DNA of 64,000 nucleotides from assembly GCF_002943565.1 (NCBI RefSeq), contig NZ_PJCH01000015.1:496001-560000 (forward strand). Reading direction: 5' to 3'. Positions 27,589-36,429 of the stretch are shown piece by piece (within the stretch, counting starts at the first letter, position 1; every line of letters starts with the position of its first letter). The notes beneath the pieces were generated by a model that ran no database searches, was not told the origin of the DNA, and saw nothing but the letters and a program-made list of their open reading frames with translations. This DNA comes from Hyphococcus luteus (GTDB lineage Bacteria > Pseudomonadota > Alphaproteobacteria > Caulobacterales > Parvularculaceae). A program made the translations under genes and the position numbers.

Positions 27589-28317
27589 CCCGCGTTCCGT
27601 TCCAAAACCAGTTATCATTCATTGCCGCGGATAGCCGAAGTGAACGCATCCTCATGAGCTTCCGACGCGAACAAACCAGAAAAATTGTCCCCAGTTTATG
27701 GCCGCAAAGTTTGGTACCCCGGTGGTACCCCGAACCATAATTCGTGAGATCTGAAAAATCGAAAAACTGATAAGGCGTTCATTTCCTTGAAGAAAATGGC
27801 GCGAGTGACGGGACTCGAACCCGCGACCTCCGGCGTGACAGGAAATTAAACGGAAATGGGCCGACCCGGTAAAAAAGAATGGCTTCTCACAGAGCCGCTC
27901 AAGCAGTCTGTCCGTTCGAACCCTGGGAAAATTCCGTCTAGATGAGTTCTGCTAAGGATCCGAAATAAAGCATACTCCGCAATGGACTGATATATAAGGG
28001 TATTTCGGTCTATCTAATGGCCAATTTCCTGTAAAAGCGCTCGAAAATCTGCCTTCGGAGCCTGACATAAAGTTCGATATGTGTTCACGAAGGGGAGCCA
28101 TTCAAATCAAACAATTCAACGGCTTTCTAGACCTGAAAAATTTTGGGCAACAGCTTTTCTCCCGATTAAGCCCGCTTGGGTAATATTTTGGGGAACGCCT
28201 GAATACTTGGGAAGGACGCTTGAAGATCGTCCGAGTCACAGCCGGTCAGCTTGACTAAAAATGATTCAGTCTCTGCAAGCGCGCACCCAAGTGCAAAAAC
28301 ACAAGCACCCGCTCCGC
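27589..28317. other. Gene-free junction between metal and catabolic blocks
   Basis: No convincing gene in 729 bases. It contains a duplicated GGTACCCC (around 27713-27730), the tRNA-Asp 3' fragment (27797-27842), and AT-richer sequence up to the first sialidase-fold gene. No integrase or repeat array is visible. It fits an old integration or deletion scar. Confidence 0.6.
27797..27842 (-). other. 3' fragment of tRNA-Asp (GTC), probable att site
   Basis: On the minus strand the 46 nt run from the anticodon loop (CCTGTCACG, with anticodon GTC) through the variable loop and T-arm (GGGTTCGAGTCCC) to an encoded CCA end (CACTCGCGCCA). The 5' half (acceptor, D-arm, 5' anticodon stem) is absent; homology stops at the anticodon loop, where tyrosine recombinases often cross over. 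It cannot make a tRNA. It is best read as an attachment-site remnant of an integrated element. No complete tRNA-Asp lies in the window. Confidence 0.85.
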
Positions 28318-29469
28318 CTATGGCCGGAACATGGTCCAGGCTATGTGACGGACGCCGCCATTCATCTGCATGGGATCGTTCTTGCGGTTGATATAATAGA
28401 CGGTCAGCAATTTGCCCGGCTCGGTCTCGATGACGCGCGGATAACCCACATCCCAACTGCCGCCGTCATCGCGCAGGATTATTTCCGGGCCCCATGTGCG
28501 CCCGTCATCCTCGCTCACCTTGTAGCGAACGCCCGACGGCATGGTGCGGTAGCCGTATACGCAAACGACGCGGCCGTCGCGCATGGGGACGAGATCGCCC
28601 GGCGCACCTATATCGTTGACGCGGGATGAAAATCCCCAGCTCCGGCCGCCGTCGAGGCTTTCGTAAATCTCCGTCCAGATGACGCTGCGCGCATCGCGTT
28701 GATAACGCAGCGAGGCGATGACCTTGCCGTTCGGCAGGACGACGATGCGCGGATAGAAATGCGGTAGGGGCGAGTAAGGCGATTTCGACACATAAAAGGG
28801 CGACGGCGGACGGTCCTCCGTCATGAAAGAAAGATAAAGCCAGTCCACGCCGTTCGGCGATCCATAGACCAGCGGGCGCGGCGACAAGACGTCCGGCGAA
28901 ACGGTCTGACAACCGAGGAGATGCACGCCGTCCTCGCGCGTCGCATACATGGGCGAGCCGAAATTGGTGAGCGACGGCAGGCTGTATTGTGGCAGCATCA
29001 TGGGATCGCGCCAAGTCGCGCCGCCATCGGTCGAAGCGCGCAGCCAGCTATTCGCCTCGCGCCCGAAAAGCGAGGGCACGCCGCCGCCCATGATCAGCGT
29101 GTCTCGGCTTTTGAAATCGAGCGGCGGCAGGTCCGACCAGTCGGCGGCTTCTCCTTGCGGAAAGTCCGCCGGGTTTTTCCACGCCATGTCGAACACTTCC
29201 CGGACGCTCGACGCGTCCCAGCTTCGTCCGCCATTTTTCGAGCGAATGGTGATGAGATGCGCGGGCTTTTCCTGAATCTGGCCATGATCGACGTCATCGG
29301 CGCCGGCGTAATTATTCCGCACCCGTTTGAAACTGGCGACTATATCGCCATTCTCGGTTTGCCAAAGCCCGCAATAAAACGGCCAGCCGCAATATTCGTT
29401 CTCATTGCGGTAAACGACGCCATGTTCGGCTCGGGGCGCGCGTTGCGGCGGTTTGAAACTGTCGGTCAT
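28318..29469 (-). CDS. Sialidase-fold (BNR/Asp-box) protein, no signal peptide
   Basis: A 383-residue six-bladed-propeller-type protein of the sialidase superfamily. Asp boxes (SxDxGxxW type) at about 77-84 (SKNGGRSW), 146-153 (STDGGATW), 271-278 (SLDGGRSW) and 319-326 (SEDDGRTW). The C-terminal superfamily signature is GSWDVGYP with TVYYIN. A stop codon 9 bases before the ATG shows there is no lost signal peptide, so it is probably cytoplasmic, unlike its two exported paralogues. 31 bp after the next copy. Sialic acid as substrate is not implied; the catalytic residues cannot be confirmed by eye. Confidence 0.85.
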   Translation of the reverse strand: MTDSFKPPQRAPRAEHGVVYRNENEYCGWPFYCGLWQTENGDIVASFKRVRNNYAGADDVDHGQIQEKPAHLITIRSKNGGRSWDASSVREVFDMAWKNPADFPQGEAADWSDLPPLDFKSRDTLIMGGGVPSLFGREANSWLRASTDGGATWRDPMMLPQYSLPSLTNFGSPMYATREDGVHLLGCQTVSPDVLSPRPLVYGSPNGVDWLYLSFMTEDRPPSPFYVSKSPYSPLPHFYPRIVVLPNGKVIASLRYQRDARSVIWTEIYESLDGGRSWGFSSRVNDIGAPGDLVPMRDGRVVCVYGYRTMPSGVRYKVSEDDGRTWGPEIILRDDGGSWDVGYPRVIETEPGKLLTVYYINRKNDPMQMNGGVRHIAWTMFRP

Positions 29470-29500
29470 CGGGAATTATCCGTCTTAAAAAGCATCGGCG

Positions 29501-30748
29501 TTACGGGTGGAATTTCGTCCAGGCGATGTGGCGCACGCCGCCATTGACCTGCACCGGATCGCTTTTCAGATTCATGTAATAGATGGTCATCAGCTCGCCC
29601 GGCTCGACTTCGATGACGCGCGGATAACCGAGGTCCCAACTGCCGCCGTCGTCGCGCAGGATCATTTCCGGGCCCCATGTTTTGCCCTTGTCCTCGCTCA
29701 CCCGGTAGCGAATGCCCTGCGGCGCGATGCGATAGCCGTAAACGCAGACGACGCGCCCGTCACGCATGGGGACGAGATCGCCCGGCGCGCCCCAGTCATT
29801 GACGCGGGAAAGATAATTCCATGTGCGCCCGCCATCTTTGCTTTCGTGAATCTCCGTCCAGATCACATTGCGCGGATCGCGCTGATAGCGCAGCGAAGCC
29901 AGCATGTGCCCGCCTTCGAGGATCGTTACGCGCGGATAAAAATGCGGCGCCGGGGCGAAGGGCGAGCCGCCCGGATAAAAGGGCGACGGCGGGCGCTCTT
30001 CGGTGACGAAGGAAAGGAAGCGCCAGTTCTTGCCGTCGCTCGAGTGATAAACAAGCGGACGCGGCGACAGGGCTTCCGGCGCGCCGGTGTTGAGCCCCAG
30101 AATATGAACGCCATCCTCGCGCGTTGCATACATGGACGAGCCGAAAGCCGTCAGCGAGGGCAAATCGTATTTCGGGATCAGCATGGGCCGGCGCCATGTG
30201 CGCCCGCCATCGGTCGATGCGCGCATCCACGCCTCTCCGCCGGGCGAGAATAGGCGTGGAATGCCCCCGCCCATAATGAGCGTGTCCCTGCTGAAAAAAT
30301 CGAGCGGCGCTTCGTCCGACCGGTCCGCCGCGCCGCCGCCGGGCAAATCGTTTTCCTCACGGATATTCATATCGAACACCGCCTGGAAGGTTGACGGGTC
30401 CCAGCTCTCGCCATTGTCGCGCGACCGGATGGTCCAGAGCTTGCCGCGGTTCTTCGTCAGATTGTTGTGATCGACATCGTCGTAAGCATTGTACTCGGTC
30501 GGGATGCGCTTGAAGCTCGCCAGCAAGGACCCGTCTGCTGTCTTCCAGAAACCGCAATAAAACGGCCAGCCGCAAAACTCGTTTTCGTTACGGTAAACAA
30601 CGCCATGCTTCACAGTCGTGTCTTCGCGCGGCGCTGAAAATCGTTCATTAATGGATGCGTCCCGGCGCACCGCAGGCGCCCGCGTGGCGCAGGAGGCGAG
30701 CGCCGTCGCTCCCAGCCCTGAGATGAGCACGTCGCGGCGTTCTATCAT
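29501..30748 (-). CDS. Sialidase-fold (BNR/Asp-box) protein, Tat lipoprotein signal
   Basis: A 415-residue paralogue of the preceding gene. N-terminus MIERRDVLISGLGATALASC: a twin-arginine motif and an LASC lipobox (C20), predicting a Tat-exported lipoprotein. Mature part begins with the shared block HGVVYRNENEFCGWPFYCGF. Asp boxes SRDNGESW, STDGGRTW, SKDGGRTW and SEDKGKTW, then GSWDLGYP and IYYMN. First of a two-gene minus-strand unit. Probably acts on a sugar or related substrate in the periplasm; specificity unknown. Confidence 0.87.
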   Translation of the reverse strand: MIERRDVLISGLGATALASCATRAPAVRRDASINERFSAPREDTTVKHGVVYRNENEFCGWPFYCGFWKTADGSLLASFKRIPTEYNAYDDVDHNNLTKNRGKLWTIRSRDNGESWDPSTFQAVFDMNIREENDLPGGGAADRSDEAPLDFFSRDTLIMGGGIPRLFSPGGEAWMRASTDGGRTWRRPMLIPKYDLPSLTAFGSSMYATREDGVHILGLNTGAPEALSPRPLVYHSSDGKNWRFLSFVTEERPPSPFYPGGSPFAPAPHFYPRVTILEGGHMLASLRYQRDPRNVIWTEIHESKDGGRTWNYLSRVNDWGAPGDLVPMRDGRVVCVYGYRIAPQGIRYRVSEDKGKTWGPEMILRDDGGSWDLGYPRVIEVEPGELMTIYYMNLKSDPVQVNGGVRHIAWTKFHP

Positions 30749-30988
30749 GGCGTTTCCATTTGCTTCTTGTGGTCGTGATTTTATGGGGCGTCTTTAACCA
30801 TTCCTTGCCCGAAAAGGACCCAAAAATTGTAGAGCCGGGACAGTTTTTCATTGCTGCGGCGCGGTATTTGACCGGGCGGGCGCTGATTTTGGATGAAACC
30901 GGCCTTCGCTTGATCTCCTTATTGCAAGGGCGCGGTCCATCGCCCAAAGCTATCTGCAACCAAGCGTAACAACTACGGGAGACACATC
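30749..30988. promoter_or_regulatory. Divergent intergenic region between two sialidase-fold genes
   Basis: 240 bp separating the minus-strand pair from the plus-strand copy, so it must hold promoters in both directions. No defined operator seen. GGGAG precedes ATG 30989. Confidence 0.4.
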
Positions 30989-32230
30989 ATGATCCAGCGC
31001 CGTAACGTGCTGATATCCGGCCTTGTCGGAGGCGCTCTTGCGACGACAAGCGCAGCCGCCCGCAAACCGGCGCTGATCAGGGAGTATAAAGCGCCGCGTC
31101 CCGCGAAAGATGTGGATCATTCCGTGGTCTATCGCCGCGAAGACGAATTTTGCTCCTGGCCTTACACGATGGGTTTCTGGGAGACGGGTGATGGCGATTT
31201 CCTACAGAGCTTTTTGTCTTTAACCGTCGTTTATAACGATCCGGACAACATCAATCATGACAATCTCGCCAGCCGCGCCACGGACCGGCGCATGATCACC
31301 GTGCGTTCGAAAGACCGGGGCCGGACCTGGAACGGCGACGAGCCGATCATCAATATGCTGGACCGAGGCAATGACGGCGGAACCGGGTCGCTCGAGGGTC
31401 TAGGCCCTGTCGACTATCTCGACAAAAACGTGCTGATCAGCAATTTCGGCCAGAATTTCGGCAAGCCGGACGCGCGCACCTATGTCCAGATTTCAAAGAA
31501 CTCGGGCGAAACCTGGTCGCCCAAATCGTTTCTGCCGCTCGACGGCTTGAGCTCGCTCACGGGGCTCAACTCCTCTCTCGTGCGTCCGGACGGGCGCTGC
31601 CTGCTTTTCCTTTTCGAGTCCGCCGAAGACGGCTGGAACCGCCGGCCGCTGGTCTATGGCAGCCTCGACGGCGGGACCGAGTTCCGTTTCATGTCCTTCA
31701 TCACGGCGCAGCACGACCCGAAAGCGCAAGCCTCCGGCGACTGGAAGACCAGCCACGCCTTTGGCGGCCATCGCTGGTTCTATCCGCGCGCCAGCATGCT
31801 GCCGAACGGCCGCATCCTCTGCACGCTGCGCTCCCAGCGCGATCCGCGCGGCACGATGTGGACCGAAGTCTACAAAAGCGACGATGGCGGACGGACCTGG
31901 GGCTTCCTGTCGCGCGTCAATGACTGGGGCGCCCCTGGCAGCCTGGTCGTCATGGAAGACGGCCGCCTCGTCATCGTTTACGGCTACCGCCTGCCGCCTT
32001 TCGGCATCCGCGCCGTCGTCAGCGAAGACGGCGGCAAGACATGGGGCGGCGAAATCATCATCCGGGATGACGGCGGCAGTTGGGATGTGGGGTATCCCAA
32101 CGCCTTCGAAGTCGAGCCGGGCAAGATCGGCGCGATCTATTATTTCAACAGCAAGGACGACCCGATGCAGGTTGTCGGCGGCAGCAAGGGCGGCGTGCGC
32201 CATATTGCGCGCAGCATCTTCAAGGTCTGA
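30989..32230 (+). CDS. Sialidase-fold (BNR/Asp-box) protein, Tat signal
   Basis: A 413-residue third paralogue, more diverged. Signal MIQRRNVLISGLVGGALATT has the twin-arginine motif but no lipobox Cys, predicting a soluble periplasmic protein. Shared blocks: HSVVYRREDEFCSWPY near the start, Asp boxes SKDRGRTW, SKNSGETW, SDDGGRTW and SEDGGKTW, and GSWDVGYP with IYYFN. Transcribed away from the other two copies and followed by its own terminator (32262-32298). Confidence 0.87.
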   Translation: MIQRRNVLISGLVGGALATTSAAARKPALIREYKAPRPAKDVDHSVVYRREDEFCSWPYTMGFWETGDGDFLQSFLSLTVVYNDPDNINHDNLASRATDRRMITVRSKDRGRTWNGDEPIINMLDRGNDGGTGSLEGLGPVDYLDKNVLISNFGQNFGKPDARTYVQISKNSGETWSPKSFLPLDGLSSLTGLNSSLVRPDGRCLLFLFESAEDGWNRRPLVYGSLDGGTEFRFMSFITAQHDPKAQASGDWKTSHAFGGHRWFYPRASMLPNGRILCTLRSQRDPRGTMWTEVYKSDDGGRTWGFLSRVNDWGAPGSLVVMEDGRLVIVYGYRLPPFGIRAVVSEDGGKTWGGEIIIRDDGGSWDVGYPNAFEVEPGKIGAIYYFNSKDDPMQVVGGSKGGVRHIARSIFKV

Positions 32231-32261
32231 CCGAAACCGGCGACAGCTTCCTCAACCTTTG

Positions 32262-32298
32262 AAACCCCACATCGTCATCTAAGCGATGCGGGGTTTTC
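32262..32298 (+). terminator. Rho-independent terminator of the plus-strand sialidase-fold gene
   Basis: Stem AAACCCCACATCG (32262-32274) against CGATGCGGGGTTT (32284-32296), one A-C mismatch, 9-nt loop, then TTC. Begins 32 bp after the stop. Confidence 0.8.
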
Positions 32299-32340
32299 TG
32301 TGTCCGGCGAGACGTTCTATGATCTTCCGTCACCCGAACA

Positions 32341-32378
32341 GAAAAAGCCGGCGAACCGTTTCAGCGGCTCGCCGGCTC
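32341..32378 (-). terminator. Rho-independent terminator of the amidohydrolase gene
   Basis: On the minus strand AGCCGGCGAGCCG (32365-32377) pairs with CGGTTCGCCGGCT (32346-32358, one G-T pair) and is followed by T5. It lies 40 bp after the stop at 32418. With the preceding terminator it insulates two converging genes. Confidence 0.82.
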
Positions 32379-32417
32379 AAGTAAGCTGAATGCGTTGCTC
32401 TCAGCTTGGGAAGACCG

Positions 32418-33404
32418 TTACGCGCCGCCGCGGCCGCCGGGAATAAAAAGACCGCTTGCCGTATCGTAGAAGAGAGCTTTTTGCTGCTCCACGGGGAGGC
32501 CTTTCGCGGAATCAAGCGCATGTTGCACAAAGGCCAGTTCGTCGACTTCGCTGTTGCCGATGTCCGAGCCCCAGATCATGTGATCGGCGCCGTAAACGCC
32601 GACGGTGTATTCCAGAAACTCCTTGAGCGGCGTGTCGTCATTGAGCAGCATATCGATCAGGAAAGTCGTGTATTTGTAATAGATGTTTTTGTGCTCGGCG
32701 AGCGCCAGATGTTCGGGCAGATAGCCGAAACTGTCGGGCCTCTCCCCATATCTCGGGAAGCCGATGTGATCCATGACAACACCCACATTGGGGTACATCT
32801 CAGCCATCTCGGCGACGCGTCGGATCGGCGCGCCCGGATTGTCGAAGGCGAGCGGCATGAGCGTGATGGTCAGCCCAAGCTCGTTGGCCATCTCCCATGA
32901 CGGGTAGGCCGCCTCGCTCATGAACGGGAAAACGCCGTCATCGCCCGGGCGGCCCATGAAACGCACGCCGGCGATGCCGTGCTCCTTGGCGTATTTCTTC
33001 AGCGTTCCCGGCGTTTCTTCCGCGGTCGCATCGAGAATGACAACCGGGATGATCCGGTCATACTTATCGGCGATATCCAGAAGATAGCGATTGTCGGTGT
33101 AATAGGTGCTCGAATATTGCACCCCGAGCCCTTTTGCGACTCCCGCTTTGTCCCAGAACTTCATAACCTTTTCCGCGGTCATGGGGTTCTCCATGGCCTT
33201 GGCGACCATGCGTTCCGGACCATAACGCGCCGTATGCGCATCGAACGGGTATTTTCTCCAGTCATTCGTATAGAAATGGCCGTGGCAGTCGAAAAGCTTG
33301 AAAGGCGCCGACTTCGAAGCCATGGCGGCGCCCGCCGTTTTGGTCAGGGATCCGAAGGCCGTCGCCGCCAAGGCGGATGCGAGCACTGTGCGGCGTTCAA
33401 TCAT
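32418..33404 (-). CDS. Tat-exported amidohydrolase (amidohydrolase_2 type)
   Basis: A 328-residue metal-dependent TIM-barrel hydrolase or decarboxylase. Signal MIERRTVLASALAATAFGS is a twin-arginine leader. The barrel opens with D39-C-H41-G-H43, continues with VVMDHIGFPRYGE (metal or catalytic His) and ends with WGSDIGNS (catalytic Asp). This family includes ACMSD/gamma-resorcylate-type decarboxylases and LigI-type lactonases; which one applies is not clear. AGGAGGAA precedes the ATG. Export suggests the reaction occurs in the periplasm. Confidence 0.87.
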   Translation of the reverse strand: MIERRTVLASALAATAFGSLTKTAGAAMASKSAPFKLFDCHGHFYTNDWRKYPFDAHTARYGPERMVAKAMENPMTAEKVMKFWDKAGVAKGLGVQYSSTYYTDNRYLLDIADKYDRIIPVVILDATAEETPGTLKKYAKEHGIAGVRFMGRPGDDGVFPFMSEAAYPSWEMANELGLTITLMPLAFDNPGAPIRRVAEMAEMYPNVGVVMDHIGFPRYGERPDSFGYLPEHLALAEHKNIYYKYTTFLIDMLLNDDTPLKEFLEYTVGVYGADHMIWGSDIGNSEVDELAFVQHALDSAKGLPVEQQKALFYDTASGLFIPGGRGGA

Positions 33405-33478
33405 GAAATTCCTCCTGTCTTCATTAAGACGGCCTTTCTAATGCGCCGCCCTCAAGAGTAACCCTATTATCAACAAAT

Positions 33479-33535
33479 GAGGCGCCGGAGAAGTTCAGAG
33501 CCAAGCTCCGCGATCCGCCGGACGCCTCTCAGTTC
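33479..33535 (-). terminator. Possible terminator after the first TonB receptor
   Basis: On the minus strand GAGGCGTCCGG pairs with CCGGCGCCTC across a long loop and is followed by ATTTGTTG. It lies about 50 bp after the receptor stop at 33584. The loop is long, so confidence is modest. Confidence 0.45.
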
Positions 33536-33583
33536 ATTCGCCGCGGGCCTGTTCTTCGCAAAGGGCTCCGCGGCAAAGCTATG

Positions 33584-36142
33584 TTAGAACCGCTTCTTGA
33601 CGCTCACATACCATTCGCGCGGCGGCGCAGGCTGGCCAAGATTAGTGGGCAGGCCGAACGCCTGGAAGGCGATCTTGTTGCGGTAATAGAACTTGTCGAA
33701 AAGATTGGTGGCGCCGACCGCAATGTCAAAATCATGTTCTTCATTGTGGTAGGTGAGCCGCGCGTTGACCAGGCTGTAAGCCAACTGGTCGAATTCCGGC
33801 AGGTTCGCATTATAGGCCGTGCGTCCCGTGTAGTACCAGTCGAGACGCGGCGTGACAGTGCCGCCAAGCACATCAAGGAAATCGTAAGAGACGCCGGCGC
33901 TCGCCGTCCAGTCCGGAACGCGCACCACGCGCGTGATGTCGTCGGCTTTCCACTTCACATAGCCCATGGAGCCGGTGATATGGAGATTGTCGATGGGCTC
34001 GGCTTCGACTTCGGCTTCGATGCCTTTCACCTTGCCGGCCACGCTGTAGTAATAGCTGCGCGCGACGCAGTTGACGCCGACGCCCGCCGCCGGATCTCTC
34101 GCCCCGTCCAGAGCCATGTCGTAATCGCGGCAGGTGAAGAAGGCGTCGGAATAGCCCGTGCCGTCCGGACCGCCGGGAACCACTGTCGAGTCGCCGGGCA
34201 CGTTGCCGGAAAGGTCGTCCGTCAGTTGCGCTTCCTGTCCCGCATAAGTACCGGGACGTTCCGTGAAGTCCATCAGAAACGCGGCTACATTAAGTTTCAG
34301 CCGGTCGTCAAACAGCTCGGATTTGACGCCCACTTCATAACTGCGCAATGCCTCGCCAGGCGTCTGGCCTTCCTGCCCCGGCTGTGAAGGACGAACGTTA
34401 AAGCCTGGCAGACGGTAGCCCGTGCCGGCCGAGGCATAGGCCATCAACGCATCGGTGAACCTGTAGTCGATTCCGGCTTTCCAGTCCCAGCGCTCCGTAG
34501 CGATGGTCACGTCGAAAACGGTGCTCGCCGTAGAGGGAACGAACTCTGTTTGGCCCGGAGGCGTTGCATCGGTCAGGCTGTTGAAGTCGACGAACTTCTG
34601 GTCATCTGACCTGCGAATGCCGCCCGTAAGATTAAGACGGTCTTCCATCAGGTGAATGACGACATTGCCGTAGCCGGCCCACGCCTTGGGTTCATAGCTG
34701 TCGACCTGGAAACGCTGAGTGCCGGCGCGCACGCCCTGGGGCTGGCCGAGATGCTCGGCGTCCCCCTTATAGTAGAAGAAGCCGGCGACCCAATCGATCC
34801 AGTCATGCTGGCCCGTAAGGCGCACTTCGGTGTTCCAGTGCTTTTCATGGAACTCGTGATAGATAATCGAGTCGTTCAGCGGCGTGCCGTCGGAGGCGGC
34901 GCCGAAGCTCATATCCAGCTTGCGGTAACCGCCGATCAGGGACAGATCGATGTCATCGGTCAGGCCGACAATGAGCTTGCCTTGCATGCCGCGATTCTTC
35001 AGCGGCACGGTGTTGCCGTAGCATTTTCCGCCCTTGAAGATCGACCCGTTGTAATAGGTGTTCCCGGGAATCAGCGTGCCCGCCGGAAACGGATCGCAGA
35101 AATTGTCGAATGTTTTGTAGGGATCATTCGTCTCAAACCGGTCGTCCCATTGGAAAGGCGGGTCGCCGGCGACGGAGAACTGATCGAACGCCGTCACGAA
35201 GTTCGGGCGCGTCGTTGTTTGCGCATAGTCCGTGCCGATAATGTAGGAGGCCGGGATATCGTCGTTTTGGTCATTGTAATCGGCGCTGATATTGAGCTCG
35301 ACCCGATCCGACGGAACCCAATAGACCGAACCGCGAATGGCGCGAGTGTCTTCACCGCCGAGATGATCGATCACACAGCTGTCCGGATCGCGGAAACCGC
35401 CATAAGACGTGTCAGGCGTTTGAAACGGAAACGATCCGGCAAGTTCCGGCGTTCCGTTCTTGTACATCTGACAGGTGAAGTCGAGCATCTCCTGATAGCC
35501 TTCACGCTTCTTCGAGATCATTGAACCGCCAACTGCCAACGTATCGGTCACGGGCACGCTGAAGCTTGCGCGGAAATCGCGGCGGCTATAGGCGCCAAGC
35601 GTCGCCTCGATCGAGGCGCTTGCTTCCGTCAGGCTCGGTTTTTTACTGACCAGGTTGATTGCGCCGGCGATAGAGTTTCGCCCGAAGAGCGTGCCCTGGG
35701 GCCCGCGCAACACTTCCACATGATCGAGCTCGAGAAGATCGAACTGCGAACCGAAAAGATGCGGGTAATAAACGTCGTCAATGTAATAAGCGACCGCCGG
35801 CTCGCCGTTGAGCTGCGGGTCATGCTGGCCGACGCCGCGCAGGAAGACGGTGACAGCGGGACCATAGATGCCTTGCGCTTTTTGAAAATCCGCGTTCGGG
35901 ACGATCTTCCCGAGATCGGCGGTTGTCGTCAGGCCCCGCGTCGCAAGCGTCTCGGACGTAACCGCCGTAATCGCAATCGGCGTTTCTTGAAGATTGGTCT
36001 CAACCTTCGTCGCCGTGACGACGATCGTATCCCTTTCGCGACGGCTGTCGTTGCCGTCTGAGTCTCCCGTTTGCGCGTAGGCGCTCTGGGCCGTCATCAA
36101 GGCCGCCGTCGAAATGGAAGCCATCGCAAGAGTCTTAAGCAT
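33584..36142 (-). CDS. TonB-dependent outer-membrane receptor (852 aa)
   Basis: Energy-coupled outer-membrane receptor. Signal peptide MLKTLAMASISTAALMTAQ (cleaved near AYA-QT). TonB box RDTIVVTATK at about 38-47. Plug domain with VEVLRGPQGTLFGRNSIAGA, then the 22-strand barrel ending in Phe (VSVKKRF). Resembles the FhuA/FyuA-like receptors that many alphaproteobacteria use for small organic substrates. AGGAGG precedes the ATG. It sits between two amidohydrolases, so it probably imports their substrate. Substrate unknown. Confidence 0.93.
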   Translation of the reverse strand: MLKTLAMASISTAALMTAQSAYAQTGDSDGNDSRRERDTIVVTATKVETNLQETPIAITAVTSETLATRGLTTTADLGKIVPNADFQKAQGIYGPAVTVFLRGVGQHDPQLNGEPAVAYYIDDVYYPHLFGSQFDLLELDHVEVLRGPQGTLFGRNSIAGAINLVSKKPSLTEASASIEATLGAYSRRDFRASFSVPVTDTLAVGGSMISKKREGYQEMLDFTCQMYKNGTPELAGSFPFQTPDTSYGGFRDPDSCVIDHLGGEDTRAIRGSVYWVPSDRVELNISADYNDQNDDIPASYIIGTDYAQTTTRPNFVTAFDQFSVAGDPPFQWDDRFETNDPYKTFDNFCDPFPAGTLIPGNTYYNGSIFKGGKCYGNTVPLKNRGMQGKLIVGLTDDIDLSLIGGYRKLDMSFGAASDGTPLNDSIIYHEFHEKHWNTEVRLTGQHDWIDWVAGFFYYKGDAEHLGQPQGVRAGTQRFQVDSYEPKAWAGYGNVVIHLMEDRLNLTGGIRRSDDQKFVDFNSLTDATPPGQTEFVPSTASTVFDVTIATERWDWKAGIDYRFTDALMAYASAGTGYRLPGFNVRPSQPGQEGQTPGEALRSYEVGVKSELFDDRLKLNVAAFLMDFTERPGTYAGQEAQLTDDLSGNVPGDSTVVPGGPDGTGYSDAFFTCRDYDMALDGARDPAAGVGVNCVARSYYYSVAGKVKGIEAEVEAEPIDNLHITGSMGYVKWKADDITRVVRVPDWTASAGVSYDFLDVLGGTVTPRLDWYYTGRTAYNANLPEFDQLAYSLVNARLTYHNEEHDFDIAVGATNLFDKFYYRNKIAFQAFGLPTNLGQPAPPREWYVSVKKRF

Positions 36143-36197
36143 TTCCTACCCCTCCTACTGAGAATTCTATTATTGTGATTGCCAACACGCCTAGCGG

Positions 36198-36232
36198 AGC
36201 CGCGGCGCCGCGGCTTGATCCAATCGGATCAA
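36198..36232. promoter_or_regulatory. Two adjacent palindromes upstream of the TonB receptor
   Basis: A perfect 18-bp palindrome AGCCGCGGCGCCGCGGCT (36198-36215) abuts a dyad TTGATCC-AATC-GGATCAA (36215-36232). They lie about 60-90 bp upstream of the receptor start and about 200 bp after the upstream amidohydrolase stop. The second has the form of a repressor operator; the first could be a stem-loop. The rest of 36143-36429 shows no gene. Confidence 0.5.
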
Positions 36233-36429
36233 AATTTTGTGGTGGATTTCCTCGCCGCGTGGAAAATTCAACATTTTGATGAACGACCGGCCGGCCTCGC
36301 CGTTCACACGCCGCAACCGCCGCCGCCACAGACCAGGCCGCTCCCCCGCTGCGGCGCGTGATTGCCGCAGCTGGCATAGGTGATTCCGGGCGCTGACCAT
36401 TAAACATTCCATACGGATGAAAAGAGCTC

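Noticed and set aside
27910-27928. Second T-arm-like sequence (GTTCGAACCC) near the tRNA fragment
   Set aside because: No acceptor stem, CCA or anticodon arm around it; a short chance match.
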